A DNA stretch of 64,000 nucleotides from Punica granatum (GCF_007655135.1 NC_045134.1:26808568-26872567), one strand, 5' to 3'. Positions 38,701-51,937 are shown, counted from the first letter of the stretch. The notes: generated by a model not told the origin, from the letters alone. Made by a program: numbers and translations.

Positions 38701-39011
38701 CGGTAACACCGAATTGATTAATCAATCACCTTCTCCCTCCTCTCTCTCCCTCCCTCTCTCGCAGGACTGCCTTTTTTCTCCCTTCTTATTCTCGTCCTCC
38801 CACCACCCAGAACACCACTCTCCTCATCACTTCTTTCTCTCTCTCTCTCTCTGTCTGAGTTTACTTTGTTCTGTGAATGTAGTGGTGAAGTTGGAGAGAT
38901 AATGGAGCTGTGGGCTTGAAGTTCGAACATCAAAGCTAATTTTGGCCTAATTTGAGTTTGAATCCTCTCTCTACCTTAATTACCTCTGCAATTCCCCCAT
39001 TTTGATCTGAA
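38701..39011 (+). promoter_or_regulatory. Pyrimidine-rich 5' leader of the Dof gene
   Basis: The sequence ahead of the ATG is unusually CT-rich (repeats of CTCTCTCCCTC and TTCTTTCTCTCTC at about 38730-38860), as is common in plant 5' UTRs of regulatory genes. The transcription start cannot be fixed from sequence. Confidence 0.45.
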
Positions 39012-41060
39012 ATGGGTCTCACTTCATTGCAAGTGTGCATGGATTCATCTCACTGGCTAGAGGTACGCACATTTTCACATACATACATACATATGTATAG
39101 ATATATACATAATGTGCAATATCACTCCATTATTAACGTGTTATATGTTTATATAATTAGATACACACTCATCATATATCAAACACAACAATGTGATATC
39201 AAACAATGGTATGTAATCTATCAGTTCATTATGCACGCTGTTTGTCGAAAGAATAGAAAGAATTATTATTCATAGTTGCATACATTATTATATGGTATGA
39301 AATGTGCAAATTTTGATGTGAATTAAAGACGGAAAGATGATTCAAGTCCAAAGTGTAAATAGAAAAAGCTTATCATATAAAGAGTTCTTCAATTCCTCGA
39401 AGTTTGTCAGTCAGTTTGTTTTACCATTTTAGGAAGATGTGTTGTTCTTGTTTTTGCTTTGTTTCCCTACTTCAGGGACAAATCTCCTCTAGGTCAAAAA
39501 AAAAAAAAAGGCACGAACCTCCTTGGAAGAAGTGCCCAATAGTATTTTTCTCATTCTCCGGTCCGTTACGGGAAATTCTATGGTTTCATCTCGAAAATGT
39601 GAAGCACACTTGACAACCATTGGATTAAGCTCGTAGTATACTTTTGAGCCATATCTAACGGTTGTTGATGGAGTTTTACGCTTTCCGGACAAAAGCAAAG
39701 AGAAACCAGCCCATCCCCCACAGTTTGCACGAACTAGATGATATCTTATGATATCTGAAAGGACAATTCGGACTGTACTAATCATCCCTTGCATTATTGG
39801 GCACTGAAACACTGAATCCAGCCAGAGCATTAATGTCTTGTCCCATCACAATATTGCAATATTGGGTGTTTTCTCAATTGCACATACAATGCATTCATAT
39901 GTACTTACGGATTAGGAAATGTAGGAAGGTTTGGGATGATGACATTTCGCCGTAACTTTCATCAGGGTTCGCTTCACGATGATTCGGGCATGGATTCTTC
40001 TTCTTCGCCCTCTGGGGACATGCTCGCGTGCTCAAGGCCTCTCATGGAGCGGAGGCTCAGACCCCAGCACGACCAGCCGCTCAAGTGCCCGAGGTGCGAG
40101 TCAACCCACACCAAGTTCTGCTACTACAACAACTACAGCCTCTCCCAGCCCAGATACTTCTGCAAGACATGCCGGAGGTACGTGCTTGGCTTGTACCAAC
40201 TCGCCAATGTAATGTTTGCATTTGCATCATCGATAACTCGAGTCGATGACGCATAATTAGCTGGGCTCATGACTCATGAGTTTGTGTTATAGTGAAGCTG
40301 AACAAACATTATGATTTTCAACAGGTACTGGACCAAGGGCGGAACCCTAAGGAACATTCCTGTGGGTGGCGGGTGCCGGAAGAACAAGAAGGCCAGCTCG
40401 TCTAAGAAACCGAGCGAACATCACAACAGCCCCATGATGATTCAGAACCCAGGATCTTCTTCCTCCTCATCGGGCCGGAACCCGACTGATCTCCACCTCT
40501 CGTTCCCTCATGACATACCGCAGCTCTCATCTCACTTCGGCAGTTTGCTCGGGAACGGGTCCTTTGGGGCCGCAAACGGTTTCTTGGAGGGAAAGTTTGG
40601 GCCTGGACCGGGCCCCATCGACTTCATGGAGAGCAAGTTAGAGGCCATTGTAGGGAACAACCCTAGTCGGAATAACTATGATTTCATGGGCAATAACACT
40701 GCATCAGAGCAAGTACAACTCGGAGTGCTGAGCAGCAGCGGCTATGGAGATCTGAGCGGCAATGGCTTCAGTCCGAACTTTCACGGGCTTTGCTCTCCGT
40801 ATGGGATTATTTCCTCGTCCGCCATCGATGTCCCTAACAACGTGGGAGCAAGTTTCATAGAGAACAACTACCAGAGTGCCATGGATGTGAAGCCAAACCC
40901 TAAGTTGCTCTCCTTAGAGTGGCAAGACCAAAACTGCTCGGACGCCGGGAAGAACAACGTTAACACCACGTTCGGGGGCTACAGTTTCAATGGCCTGGGA
41001 TCTTCATGGACCGGAATGATCAATGAGTACAGTTCCCCCGCAACAAACCCCTTGGTCTGA
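39012..41060 (+). CDS. DOF5.6: Dof zinc-finger transcription factor, DOF5.6/HCA2-like
   Basis: A plant-specific transcription factor binding AAAG cores. Three exons (39012-39062, 39966-40177 and 40325-41060) join in frame to 332 codons plus stop. Exon 1 encodes [17 protein letters not shown], the conserved N-terminus of one Dof subgroup. Exon 2 adds a Ser/Asp-rich linker and most of the C2-C2 finger ([12 protein letters not shown] ... FCKTC). Exon 3 supplies [17 protein letters not shown] and the basic tail CRKNKK. The C-terminus has the subgroup motif [13 protein letters not shown] and the end block NGLGSSW, with NPLV as the last residues. These match the DOF5.6/HCA2 group, known in Arabidopsis for promoting cambium and vascular cell divisions. 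The second intron (40178-40324) cuts the zinc finger. All four zinc-binding cysteines are present. The exact orthology is inferred from memory. Confidence 0.92.
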
Positions 41061-42074
41061 AGTCATGATCATCTGAAGTTCTTAACTCGAAGATTATGTG
41101 CGTTTGCATACTATCTGTTAATTAGTTTGACTAACAATTATCCGTCGGATAGAGAGGGCGAGCCAATGATATTTTTCCGATGGCGACTCAGCAGAAGGGT
41201 GTGAACGAGAGTTGAAACCCGAAGAGTCCAAGAAATGTGGCTGCTGCAGATCGAACTAGTGAATGTTATCACTGTTGATTGTGATGACGAACTATAGTAA
41301 TTTTCTTTGTTTTATAATTTTTCCTATTTTAGTATAACTTTGTGTCTTGTCTTGTGTGAAAGACATGAATATATTGTTGTTGTTTCAAAGCTAAGCTAAG
41401 GTAGGCTACTAAGATTTTGTTGTTCCTACGAGGAAGATATGGGGAGTGCTGCTGTTTTTTTCTTCTCTTTTCCTCGCTGGTTATAATTATATAGAATATA
41501 ATTAAAAAAAAACTGTGTTTCACGTGTGTTTTTTTTTTCCTAACAAGATCACGAGATATCATAAACGTATTAATTGAAATTAATTCTTATTCAGACGTCG
41601 ACTTACTTCTTTATCTCTTATTGTTTGCTTCTAAGCAAAAAGATTTTGCTTATGAAACTGTATTTTCTATATTTGGTTTTTTTTTGGGTGGATGTCTTTT
41701 TTTTTTCCTTTTTTTTCCTTTTAAATAATGTTTTGGATGAGGAAAAGTTGTTAGTTTTCAGTGAAAGCAAGAAAATACTCTTCGAGCTTCGTGCCCCTAC
41801 TTACTTTCAATTTAGGCGGCAGCTGCTAATTGTTAATTAATTTAATTCAAAGTATTTATTTATTTTCGTATCGTATGTTTAAATTAAGATCTCAACCGAT
41901 AAATTCGTTGTACGTAGGTATTGATTCTAAAATGTTAGGCTAATAAAAGGGTTGTCTAGTTAAACAATATTCTTCCTCAATTAACAGTACAACGTGATTC
42001 ATGCTTTCACCGTGAACTCCAATAACTAGTGCTGCAATCCGATAATCCTTTCGAATTTCAGCCATCTATCATTT
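41061..42074. other. Dof 3' flank and spacer, no gene seen
   Basis: The first few hundred bases probably hold the Dof 3' UTR. The rest is AT-rich with T-runs; no coding sequence is recognised. Confidence 0.5.
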
Positions 42075-42083
42075 TTCTTTCTA

Positions 42084-42430
42084 GGGGAATTTACCTAAAA
42101 TGACCAATGGTTTACCCGTTTTATCAAATCTATCATATGTTTTTTTTTGTCAAATCTATCTCATGGTTTACTTTTTGCATCAAATCTATTCCGGCATTAT
42201 CTTTTCTATCGACATCTAAAGGCCGTGCTGACGTGGCGTCCACGTGACAAGTGTGGCCCACTATCTCTCCACGTGCCACGTCAGCACGGCCGTTAAATGT
42301 TGACGGAAAAGATAACACCGGGATAGATTTGATGCAAAAAGTAAACCATGTGATAGATTTGACAAAAAAAAACATAGGATAAATTTGATAAAACGGGTAA
42401 ACCATGAGTCATTTTAGGTAAAAAAAATCC
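42084..42430. mobile_element. Foldback element with 9-bp target duplication (MULE-type MITE)
   Basis: Two arms of about 155 bp are near-perfect inverted repeats: left TTTACCTAAAATGACCAATG, right rev-comp TTTACCTAAAATGACTCATG. They meet at a short loop containing GTGTGGCCCACTATCTC, and each arm's inner end has the pair GCCGTGCTGACGTGGC / GCCACGTCAGCACGGC. The 9-bp direct repeat TTCTTTCTA flanks the element at 42075-42083 and 42431-42439. A 9-bp duplication with long inverted repeats is the hallmark of Mutator-like elements. There is no coding capacity. Confidence 0.85.
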
Positions 42431-42439
42431 TTCTTTCTA

Positions 42440-43053
42440 TGAGCCACTAATTTGTACACTCACGCACTTCCTGCGGATCCAATGTAATAACTTAGGTAAC
42501 ATATTGCATACTTATGCGTGCGTGCTAATATTTGAATGCACTTTTTACACAATGAGTTGTATTATTTGACGATATATTACTACTTACAAGTCCTTGTATT
42601 CATAAGGAATTTATATGTCTATTTACTCATGCAAAATAATTTTATATGTCAATTTCCTTAAAATCATGCAAAATTAGAGAAAAATAAGTTATTTTAGAAA
42701 ATTTGTTTACGTGGTGAGAGAGGAGCGAGACTTCAACATGAGGGGAGTAGAAAGAAGGGAAGAGACTGAGGAGAGAAATTTAGAGAGAGAAAGAAAAAAA
42801 ATGTGGACAGTAAAAGAGAGAACTAATAAAGTATGGATTGAGTAATAAGTATGGATTTGGTACTTTTTTTTCTTCTAATTATCCATATGATATATTTCCA
42901 GAAATATCTCTCTCTTACGTTGTACCTTCCATTGGGGTGTTCCTAGCATCTCTGGAAATGTTGTGTGGAGCACTCAATTTAGAGTCAACTGGAAATTCGA
43001 AACGACAAGGAATGACATCAAAAAACAAGATCGAAATTCAAATTTTGCCACAT
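42440..43053. other. Spacer between two foldback elements, no gene seen
   Basis: AT-rich DNA with a purine-rich patch (GAGAGA variants near 42710-42820). No recognisable coding sequence. Confidence 0.5.
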
Positions 43054-43063
43054 AATTGAGAAC

Positions 43064-43933
43064 GAGTTAAATGCACTTTGCCTCCCGATCTATAAGGTGA
43101 AATTAGGTTTACCCCCCAATCTATGAATTTTGGCAGAGTGCCCCCTCACCTAATCCAAAAATAAGCAATGTGACTCCCGAATTAAATTCCGATCAGAATT
43201 CCGACCAAAAGAAGGCACATGCTAATCACATGTCAATTTAATGGGGGCAAAATTATCACAGGGAATAATTAATTAAAAATTGAATTTTTGCAAAATTAGG
43301 CTATTTTGATCGTTCGTCTTTCCCGATGTTTGCAGAACAACACAAACACAGAGTAGGCGTTTGGAAATTCCAGAAAACCAGCAAATTGCACATAGACGAT
43401 GAGGGATAATGATTATTTTGAGCTGCCCAGAACACCCACACACTAAATTGAACCAATTAGAACATCATATGCAACAATGGAAAATCAATGGCACTCAATA
43501 GCAAGGAATCGAAAAATCACTAGATGAAGAGGGCTAGATGACGGACAAGTAGAGAAGGCGGACGATGGTTAGAGAATGATGAACTGCGGCAGACGAGCAG
43601 AGAAGGCCGACGGTTGCCGGATTCAACTAGATTCGCAATGGTGCTGGCGGTCGGGGAAGAGCTATAGACATCGGGGAAGACGAACAATCAAAATAGCCTA
43701 ATTTTGCAAAAATCCAATTTTTGATTAATTATTCCCTGTGATAATTTTGCCCCCATTAAATTGACATGTGATCAACATGTGCCTTCTTTTAACCGGAATT
43801 ATGACCAAAATTTAATCTGGGAGTCACATTGCTTATTTTTAGATTAGGTGAAGGGGCACTCTGCCAAAATTCATAGGTTGGGGGGCAAACTTAATTTCAC
43901 CTCATAGGTCAGGGGGCAAAGTGCATTTAACTC
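43064..43933. mobile_element. 870-bp foldback element with 10-bp target duplication
   Basis: The termini GAGTTAAATGCACTTTG and CAAAGTGCATTTAACTC are exact inverted repeats. Each begins an arm of about 270 bp (43064-43340 and about 43665-43933) with moderately diverged pairing. The 10-bp direct repeat AATTGAGAAC flanks it at 43054-43063 and 43934-43943. The unpaired centre (about 43345-43660) is unlike the arms and has no coding potential that I recognise. The structure fits a non-autonomous Mutator-like foldback. A diverged end of a similar element appears near 44460-44530 (rev-comp AGATAAATGCAGTTTGTCCC). Confidence 0.85.
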
Positions 43934-43943
43934 AATTGAGAAC

Positions 43944-45175
43944 TGTACTATGGAATATCTTTTGTGACGCCAAAAAAAAAAAGGTCAATATTCGAATTTT
44001 GTAAATGTCCATAGCTTCATTATGACCTTGAAAGTCTAATTATATAGAAATTTAAAGTCGAAAGCAACATATCATCAGATAATCATCCATTGATTCTCAA
44101 TTACTCTGAGTTTTCTCCCTCTAAATCAATGATGATTCTCTAATATGCTATTTTTGATATTAAATATTTTTATGGTCTTATAACATTCAATTTCGTTGAG
44201 CAGTTTAAGAATTATTACATAGTAAATTTTTTAATTTTGTGACAAAATTCGAATTCTGACCTCGTTTCTTTTTTTTTAATGATATTTTTCCTTATTGTTT
44301 CGAATTTTCAATTGAATATCTAAAGACACCAAAAACACCTTAATTGAAGATCTGACGCGAAAGGAAAATGTTCCTGAAGTTGGTCATTTGGATAAGAAGA
44401 AGAAAAATCTCCATTCACAGTTGCTTATTTTTTTACTTAGATCTGAAAATACATGCAAAATTTTAAAGGTCGGAGACAAACCTAAAACCACCTCATACTT
44501 TGGGGACAAACTGCATTTATCTCTTTTGAACAAGTGACTATCAGTCAATGCGAACTCAATCTCGATTGGCAAAAGAACTACGTCTGTATTCATTAGATCA
44601 TGTGAAGATAATACCGCACTACGATTGTCTAATCGGGCCTTCATTGATATTACTGGCCTCATCTGCTTGCAACAAAACACCGTCCCAAGAGAAATACGTA
44701 CTCGACCGATCTGGAATTAATAGATTCGGAGTTCGGGTTTCACAACTAAACGTTTTCCCGAATAACAACATAGGAGAGGGCTTACTTAATGCTTAATCCA
44801 TGGGTTCGACCAAACATTTGATCCCATCAACCTAGTCCGGTTTATAGATCAGACTTCGATCTCTTCAGTCTGTGTTTACTTCGACCAATAGTGGTTCGAT
44901 TAAACCTCTTAACCATTTCAACAAGTATCATATGCATGCACTCTTTTTGCTTTTCGATATAATTAAGAAAAACAGAAACATGGTATCTGTAACTATTAGA
45001 TACAACGAGAAGAATTGATATGAACTGTTCCTCAGCTCATGAGTAGACCCTACTATATTGACCCCCTACTATCTCTAAGCGAAACTCGGGGATTCAATTC
45101 TACATACAGACCGAACCCAGAGAGAGTTAACTGGCAAAGTGGCTGAAGCCGGATAAAATGGGAGCAATATGTGGC
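43944..45175. other. Spacer downstream of PANK2 with a partial foldback end
   Basis: A diverged single end related to the 43064-43933 element lies at about 44460-44530. The last few hundred bases before 45176 probably hold the PANK2 3' UTR. No other gene is recognised. Confidence 0.5.
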
Positions 45176-48100
45176 TCAACTGGTACTGGCAGGCTCGTAT
45201 CTGCAGACACAATCGTATATCTTGCCTTTGATGAGCTTTTCAGCCAGTCTCTGATTCTTCACCATCGCGAGCTGCAAAATGAACGGCGTACATTGTTATA
45301 GATTTCTTCCATCTTATCATAACAAGCCGAGGCAAGGAGCTAGCTCTGATCTTCATATGACTTACCTTCAAAGCATCGCCCTTAAATCGAGCATTGAAGT
45401 TTGTGTGTAGAGCTCGACCCATTCCTTCCAATATGATCTGCGAATTACCAACTCTACCGTGTTATTCATTACCTCACTTTCTCTTCCTTCGCTGCCTTCT
45501 ACGATGAGTTAATTCTCCAAAGACTATGCATAAGGAAAGAACAGAAGCAATCTTACCAAGTCTGCATCCTTAGCAGCGGCTGCTAGCTCAGAACTGACCT
45601 GCCTCAAGTCGATACAAGGACTGCCACACCCATTCTCGACCACCATTAAAGGGACGGAAGGAGAGCTCTCTTTTGAACCGTCCAGCGAGTTGGTCATTGC
45701 ATCCACGATGAGACCTCCCGCTTCCGCTGCTCCACGAAGAATATTGCAGTGCTGTAGAACCAGAAAGAGTTGGTACAATTCTTATTTAGCTCTCAAGAGG
45801 TTATCAATTCAATCTAGGCAAGGACCCAGCGTTCGATGGGTTGACCACGACCGTTCATGGAAAAAACCAGTCAACTCAGACCAGTTCAAATGCATCTCAG
45901 CTCCATTGCAAGGAAGCAGATCAGTGCTGCTCTAGCTAGTACGCTCAATACTGAAATTTTTGTTCTTTAACGTATGATTGCTTTACCTTGGCAGCCTCAG
46001 CAACGATATCAGGAAGCTCCATAGCAGTTATGTCATTCAGAGCGGGAAGGGAGTTCGCAACCAAAACAACCTGAAAGACCGATATCTTCTAATCTCAAGA
46101 AATAAAGGAACCAATTTTATCTTGTGTGCTACAATAACAGAGAATAAAAGTTAAGATAATCACCTCAGTTCCACGTCGGAGGAGCTCTCTTGCAAGGGGA
46201 AGCATGCCCAGAACTATGTCAGCACCTGAGTTGTCCACAAAGAGTAAAGCCCTCTTATGTGGGCGAGGCTTCTTTCCCCCAGATCCCAGCATCCTCTCCT
46301 TGAAAGCATCGAAATCATCCACCTGTATCACAAGTGAAATTTCATTGTTTTTCCCTACTCTCTTTTTTTTTTAATCGTGTTACGTAATTCATATATAAAA
46401 TGATAATTCTAAATTGCAATTTTTTGACTTCGTCTGCTTACCCGCCATGGTCTCTGCATCTTATTTCGACTCATTCTGTAGATTTCAATGATTGTGCCTT
46501 TGTGGTAGAGATCCACACAAGCACGGGATCCCCAGTCAAATATATTTGCCGCAAGAACGCCTTCAATTAGAGTAAGCAACCTTGTCTCCTGCAATTCAGA
46601 GAAAAACCAATCAATATATATAGCAGGTTTAATATGTTAGTATATTCTCTCACCCCCTCCCCCTCTAATTGTAACCAGTGAACATCTGTAAGTGAAACCA
46701 TGTTTCCTCTACCTCACTCATATTATCGAGCTCCATCAGTAGATCAGGTAGAACAGCAAGAGATGCCTCATTTTCCCTAGACAGTTGTTGAGGACGAAAC
46801 AAAATTACGTGGTTAGTAGCAGAGTTATATGCCTTCAGTTGATCAGGACGAGAGAATTACCTCTGTTTTATGCTTCTGTAGGCGTCAACAAATTGGAATT
46901 CCCTCAAACATTCTTCCCTCAGTTCCAAGAGGTTGGCGAGCCCCAACTTTCCATATGCAGCTGGCTCCTCCATCAACCTTTTAATGGGTTAAATAAATGT
47001 TGGAGTATTGAACAGAGTACATGGTCACTTATTACATAACATAGCAGTGCAAATCTTGATGATGGCATATCCTTTTCTCTTGCCAACAAGAAAGAGAAGG
47101 AGAAAAGGAATAAAAGTCTAAAAAAAAAAAAGAAAAGAAAAAAGAATTGTTGCTTCAGTATGAGTTACCTTGCCAAATGGGCTGAAAATGCACGAGCAAA
47201 TGCATCGCCTCTCCTTTTAGCATCATCAGTTCCGCCTTCACTTGCCACTGCCTGGAAAATAAATTAAAGAAAAATTATATTGATCACAACTCTGTCAAGT
47301 TCTGATGTCACTAAAGACCGGCATGCCCTACGAGTTTCGGGACCTTTGAAATGTCTCCCAGGCTATTATAGAGAAGCAGGAAACTGCTATAAACTTAAGA
47401 GCTTGTTAACTTATTAGGCAGGGAAAATCCATAACAATGATGTCGGCATCTTTGCTTACCTTATCAACAAGGTCAGGCAAATGCTCCAGTAGCACAGTGA
47501 ACCAATACCTTCAGTCAGATATATACCAATAAGCAAAGGACAGATTTTATTCATAATTCCAAATTGAATCAGTAAACTAATTAGCATGTACTCACTCAAG
47601 TTCACCATGATCTGACAAGTCAACTGTATTAGGTTCATACCTGAAATACAAAAGTTACCACACCCATTAGACATACACGAGCTCTTAACCATGTATACAA
47701 GATGATAACACATAAACCTCAACAAGTTTTCACCTCTGCTAGATTCTAATGCATATTGCATCAGTCTGATTGCAATTCATCTTTCTTTTTCTAGTAGACC
47801 TACCTAATTGGCAAACTTTCAGAGGTTGAATATCTAGCGAGAACATCAAAGCAGCACTAGTTACAATCTTTTCTTACATTTTTGGATCTGCCAACAATGG
47901 GAACACCTCCAGATTTGGCACGAGATGAAGAACACCCACGTTCAGAGCACTGGCATCAGACCGCAGAATCCCTCCCTTCGATGAAGGAACCTCAAAGCCT
48001 CCCAGTCCAGTGGTTCCCGGTTTAGCCATAGGAACTGGCGCGGTGATCTCATTTCCCTTTCGGACAAACTTCTCCATCCAAGAAATCTGCAGGCAAACCC

Positions 48101-51100
48101 ACATCAGACATTTTCGCCTTGACCCAAACCATAAATGAAAATTTGACCTGAAGAGATTGAAGATATCTGAATACAGAGATGAGAGGAACAGTTATTAATG
48201 CCAACTTGATCTGACCTTTTTTGGCCAATAACGACTGCATACTTTAAATTTTGGAGGTTCTCGGGCCCATCAAATAAGTTATTCCTACTTTTTGCTTGAA
48301 TAATATGCCCACATGGTAAGGCATCTACACTGTAGAGCCTGACTATCATAAAGATAAAAGGAATATGTCTCAGAGAATCTTTATCATGGTGTCATTTCAG
48401 GTCAACATGTTCTCCATTTTAGACTCGCTGGTACCCCAACACAGTATGGGAGGACTGTTTTTCAAGGAACTTTATTTAATGGGTCCCACTGATATCCTAA
48501 CACATCAATCTTACCTTTGCATTCAGATCCGCAAGTGGAGGGCCGTGAATCTTTCCTCCAGAATAGGGTGCACCCATTGGGAATCTTTCAACTAACTGAT
48601 GAACCATCAAGTCATCAAGACCGTGCTTCTCGTAGCTCATAAACGCACCTAAAGCTCCCAGAAACCCTTCATGTCTCAAGAACATTGCTTGTGCCTCACC
48701 TTTTGACCTATAGAGGTAAAGACATTTCACCATAAAGAGTTAATAATGAGTTTGATGTGCCGATCAGAAATGAAAGAAGATATCTCCAGCATCCAAGGCA
48801 CAATTTTACCAAAATTGCACTGCAAAGGATATTGTGTCCATTGTATAAGCATGGCCCCTTATGAAGAAACCTCCAAAGAAGATTCTCTTAAGCCCAAACC
48901 GAAGGGCATTCAGATAAGATATCTAGGCAACATCAAACAATAAAGAAATAAATAAAACTGAGTAGCAGAGAGACAACAATTTAACGAGTTCAAAAATTTG
49001 CTCACCGGAATAGATATTCAAAAATTTTATTAATACAAAATGGGAAGCAAAGTACCTGTCCTATATTATAAGAAATCATTCGCAAGAGAGATAAGGAAAT
49101 GTCTTCAGGTCTGTAGTCCTTAAGCTCTTTGTTTTCAGATATCGTCTTGCCAAAACTAGAAGCAATGGTGGACGCAGATAAACCAATCTGAATAAACAAG
49201 ATGACGTTTCAATTAATAGTCTGTTAAAATATAAGCTTAAAGAATTTTCATCATGAATTTGTCATACAAAACAGAGGAAACAGAATCATCAGTTAATGGG
49301 ATACCTTGGAGTAGTCCATACCACCATAAATGTCCCCAACAAGCATGTCAATAGTCCTATTGTCTCCCCTTTGGCTCAGTTCTAGCAACTCGTCGAAACT
49401 GAAAGCAAAAGAGGGAAAAAAATTGAATTGACATAAATTTTTAGAAGATTCTAGAAGGAGAACAGGACATAAGATAATAACACAAGACTAACATAGGCTA
49501 TTTAGATGACCTTTTGCACTTTGTTAATAGCCTTCCTAAACCCCAATACGTGCCACCGCCCACATTAGTACCACTAACCCGCTCAAACTTGCCATCACCA
49601 TCAACCTACAGAAACTCCGAAGTAAAAGCCTCAATTAGATCAGCCAAACTTGAACAGGAAAGTTAAAAGTGAGGTGACTGAGTAAACTTTTCAGATCAGA
49701 CGTACATACCTTAATCATGCTAACACCAGATCCTATATTTACGAGGAGATAAGGAAACAAATCATTGGGATCGATTTGCACAAATTCTTTCTGACCTTCC
49801 ATGTGAGTAAAGGCTTCATGACGAATTGCCTGCTCATCAAATAGTGCAAAAGAGATATGGTAAATAATATCAAAATTACAAATAAATTTATTGGTAACAT
49901 ATATACTTGCATATATTCAGACCACTTAGACAAACTCTCACTTATGATCGAATTAGTATGATTAATACTTCCAACAATGTTCACCTTAAGTAGGAAATTT
50001 GCTCCAGCTACAAGACAGTCCATTTCATCTTCCTTGTCAAGACTAACACCAAGCCTCTCTCTAAAGAGATCTGTAAATTTGTACGCTCCACCACCTGTGG
50101 CCTTCTCAAAAGATGAACGTATTGATTTTTGCATATTTCTTGAGGAAAGAAAGAAAACACAGAGCCAATTATAAAGGCCAGATTATATAAGTAAATCTTC
50201 CTGCAAGATACTTCTGCATAACTGCTAACTGGAGCAATAAACAAATCCGCAAATAAGTAATATGAAATTTTTCCATCATTTGCCTAGTCCTTAATCTTCA
50301 TTATATTTTGGAGAATCTTAAATGAAGAACTTCGACATAGATATATAATTTAACAATAAATGCAGATTATGCTGCTCGCCCATCTCAGTTGGGTATAGGT
50401 TTCTTTATAAAACATTTAAATGGAACATATGGCAATCTATTTATCAGAAGTCCATACAAACTAACCTCATAAATAGCAAAGAGTGCTGAGAAATGTTAAA
50501 TTTTTCGTAGTCTAAACAGATTCTTTGTACCTTTATCACAGCATTGTCTCTGGATGGGGATCCGGAACCCCAATTAAGAGAGTCCATACCTGTAGCATTG
50601 CAAGAAACCAAAATTTAAATGTGAAAAAACTGACTCCCCCAACCCAAACCCTAAAAACAAAATATAAACATAAAAATTTCCCACTGCTTAAGTCCAGAAA
50701 ATGTCTGCAATAATAAGTTCCACTGAGACAAACAGGTCCAAATATGAACAAAAAACTGGTGCATATGATATCAACGATTCAGTTGTGAAACACGCCTATC
50801 TATTGGAGGGCACAAGCAAATTAAAATCATACCGCCATGATGGAGTTGTTTCGAATAAATAAAGTCTAGGCACTCATTTATTTTATGGGTCTCGAATTTA
50901 ACAAAATGCAGTCTTCCACCAAGAACAGGGTAGCTTCTCCTATTGCCATTGGAAATCCCCAATCTCTGCTTCACAGTTTTTTTCCTCTTATCGTCATTCC
51001 ACTGATCCTCATGTCTCGAAAAGTAGACCAGCTTGATCAGAGAACCTGCCAGTGAAAGACCATATATAAGCCAATGCTTCACAAGGCTGCTTATTTCCAA

Positions 51101-51937
51101 ATGCATTAATCAACTGGAAAGTTAGCCACTGAAACATATATACTGTTTTGTAATTTGCAGTTAACGATTTACTATAACCATCCCCAGACAATTCAGTGAG
51201 AGACAGAAAGATCGAGCAGCTCCTCTCATGCAGACAAGGCATGTAACTTCACATATGCATTTAAACACTGCTATTGCTGGTAAAGTTCCCGAATTTCTAC
51301 GGCCCAAAATTTTCAAACTACCTGACAGAAAAATCGGAACCTCAATGGATAAACTCAGACGTCAACAATTAAAAGTGCAAGCTGAAGTTGGTGGAATAAT
51401 TTATTTTTATAAATAAAAGGAAATGAAAAGAGAATCTTGAATCAATAAGAGTCAAGCGCAGCATAATCATTTGAAAAAAAAAAGTAAAATGGAAATCAAA
51501 TCATGCAGCTAATGAATAGCTCTAAAAAAGTGAAGTGTCTTTTGTCTTGAAAATGAAGAGACTGACAGTCTCTTAAAAGGACAGAAAATTGAAAAGCAAA
51601 AGGGAAGAAAATCAGACTGATTTATACCTCCAATGTCCAGAGCCAAGTGAGAGATGTCATCAGACTGATTGGGCAAAAGAATCGTGGGATCCCTCTCCTC
51701 AAAATTCCCCTGAATTTCAGCCTTACTGAGGTCCAATTGCGGCCTTGAACCCGACCGGTGGATCGAACTCCCAGCCGGAGGAGCCATATCTCTCTCTGCA
51801 GCAGCACTCTGGCTCTCCTCTCCTCCCACTCCCGCCAACTTCTCCAAACTTTTGTTCTTTCCAGTGGTATCTTCTTCTTGATGCTTTATATCGTTACTTA
51901 CAAGAATATCTTGGTAGTCTTCAGTTGGACCAGCCAT
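45176..51937 (-). CDS. PANK2: Pantothenate kinase 2 with C-terminal DUF89 phosphatase domain
   Basis: Pantothenate kinase carries out the first step of coenzyme A synthesis (pantothenate to 4'-phosphopantothenate). Exon 1 (51628-51937) starts at the ATG complementary to 51935-51937 ([10 protein letters not shown]) and carries the plant-conserved [20 protein letters not shown] and the phosphate-binding LALDIGG. Later exons include 50833-51045, about 50534-50586, about 49987-50103, 49712-49831, 49308-49399, 49053-49189, 48515-48710 and 47877-48088. They encode [31 protein letters not shown] and [21 protein letters not shown] kinase motifs. From about 47.0 kb down the DUF89 domain follows, with [11 protein letters not shown] and [12 protein letters not shown], probable metal and phosphate sites. 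DUF89 of the related human PANK4 dephosphorylates 4'-phosphopantetheine. The stop is TGA at 45176-45178 after CRYEPASTS. The gene looks complete and intact. Confidence 0.95.

Noticed and set aside
40028..40249. Alternative frames across Dof exon 2 with Pro/Arg-rich proteins
   Set aside because: GC-rich coding sequence opens extra frames; only the frame with the CxxC...CxxC finger joins exons 1 and 3 in phase.
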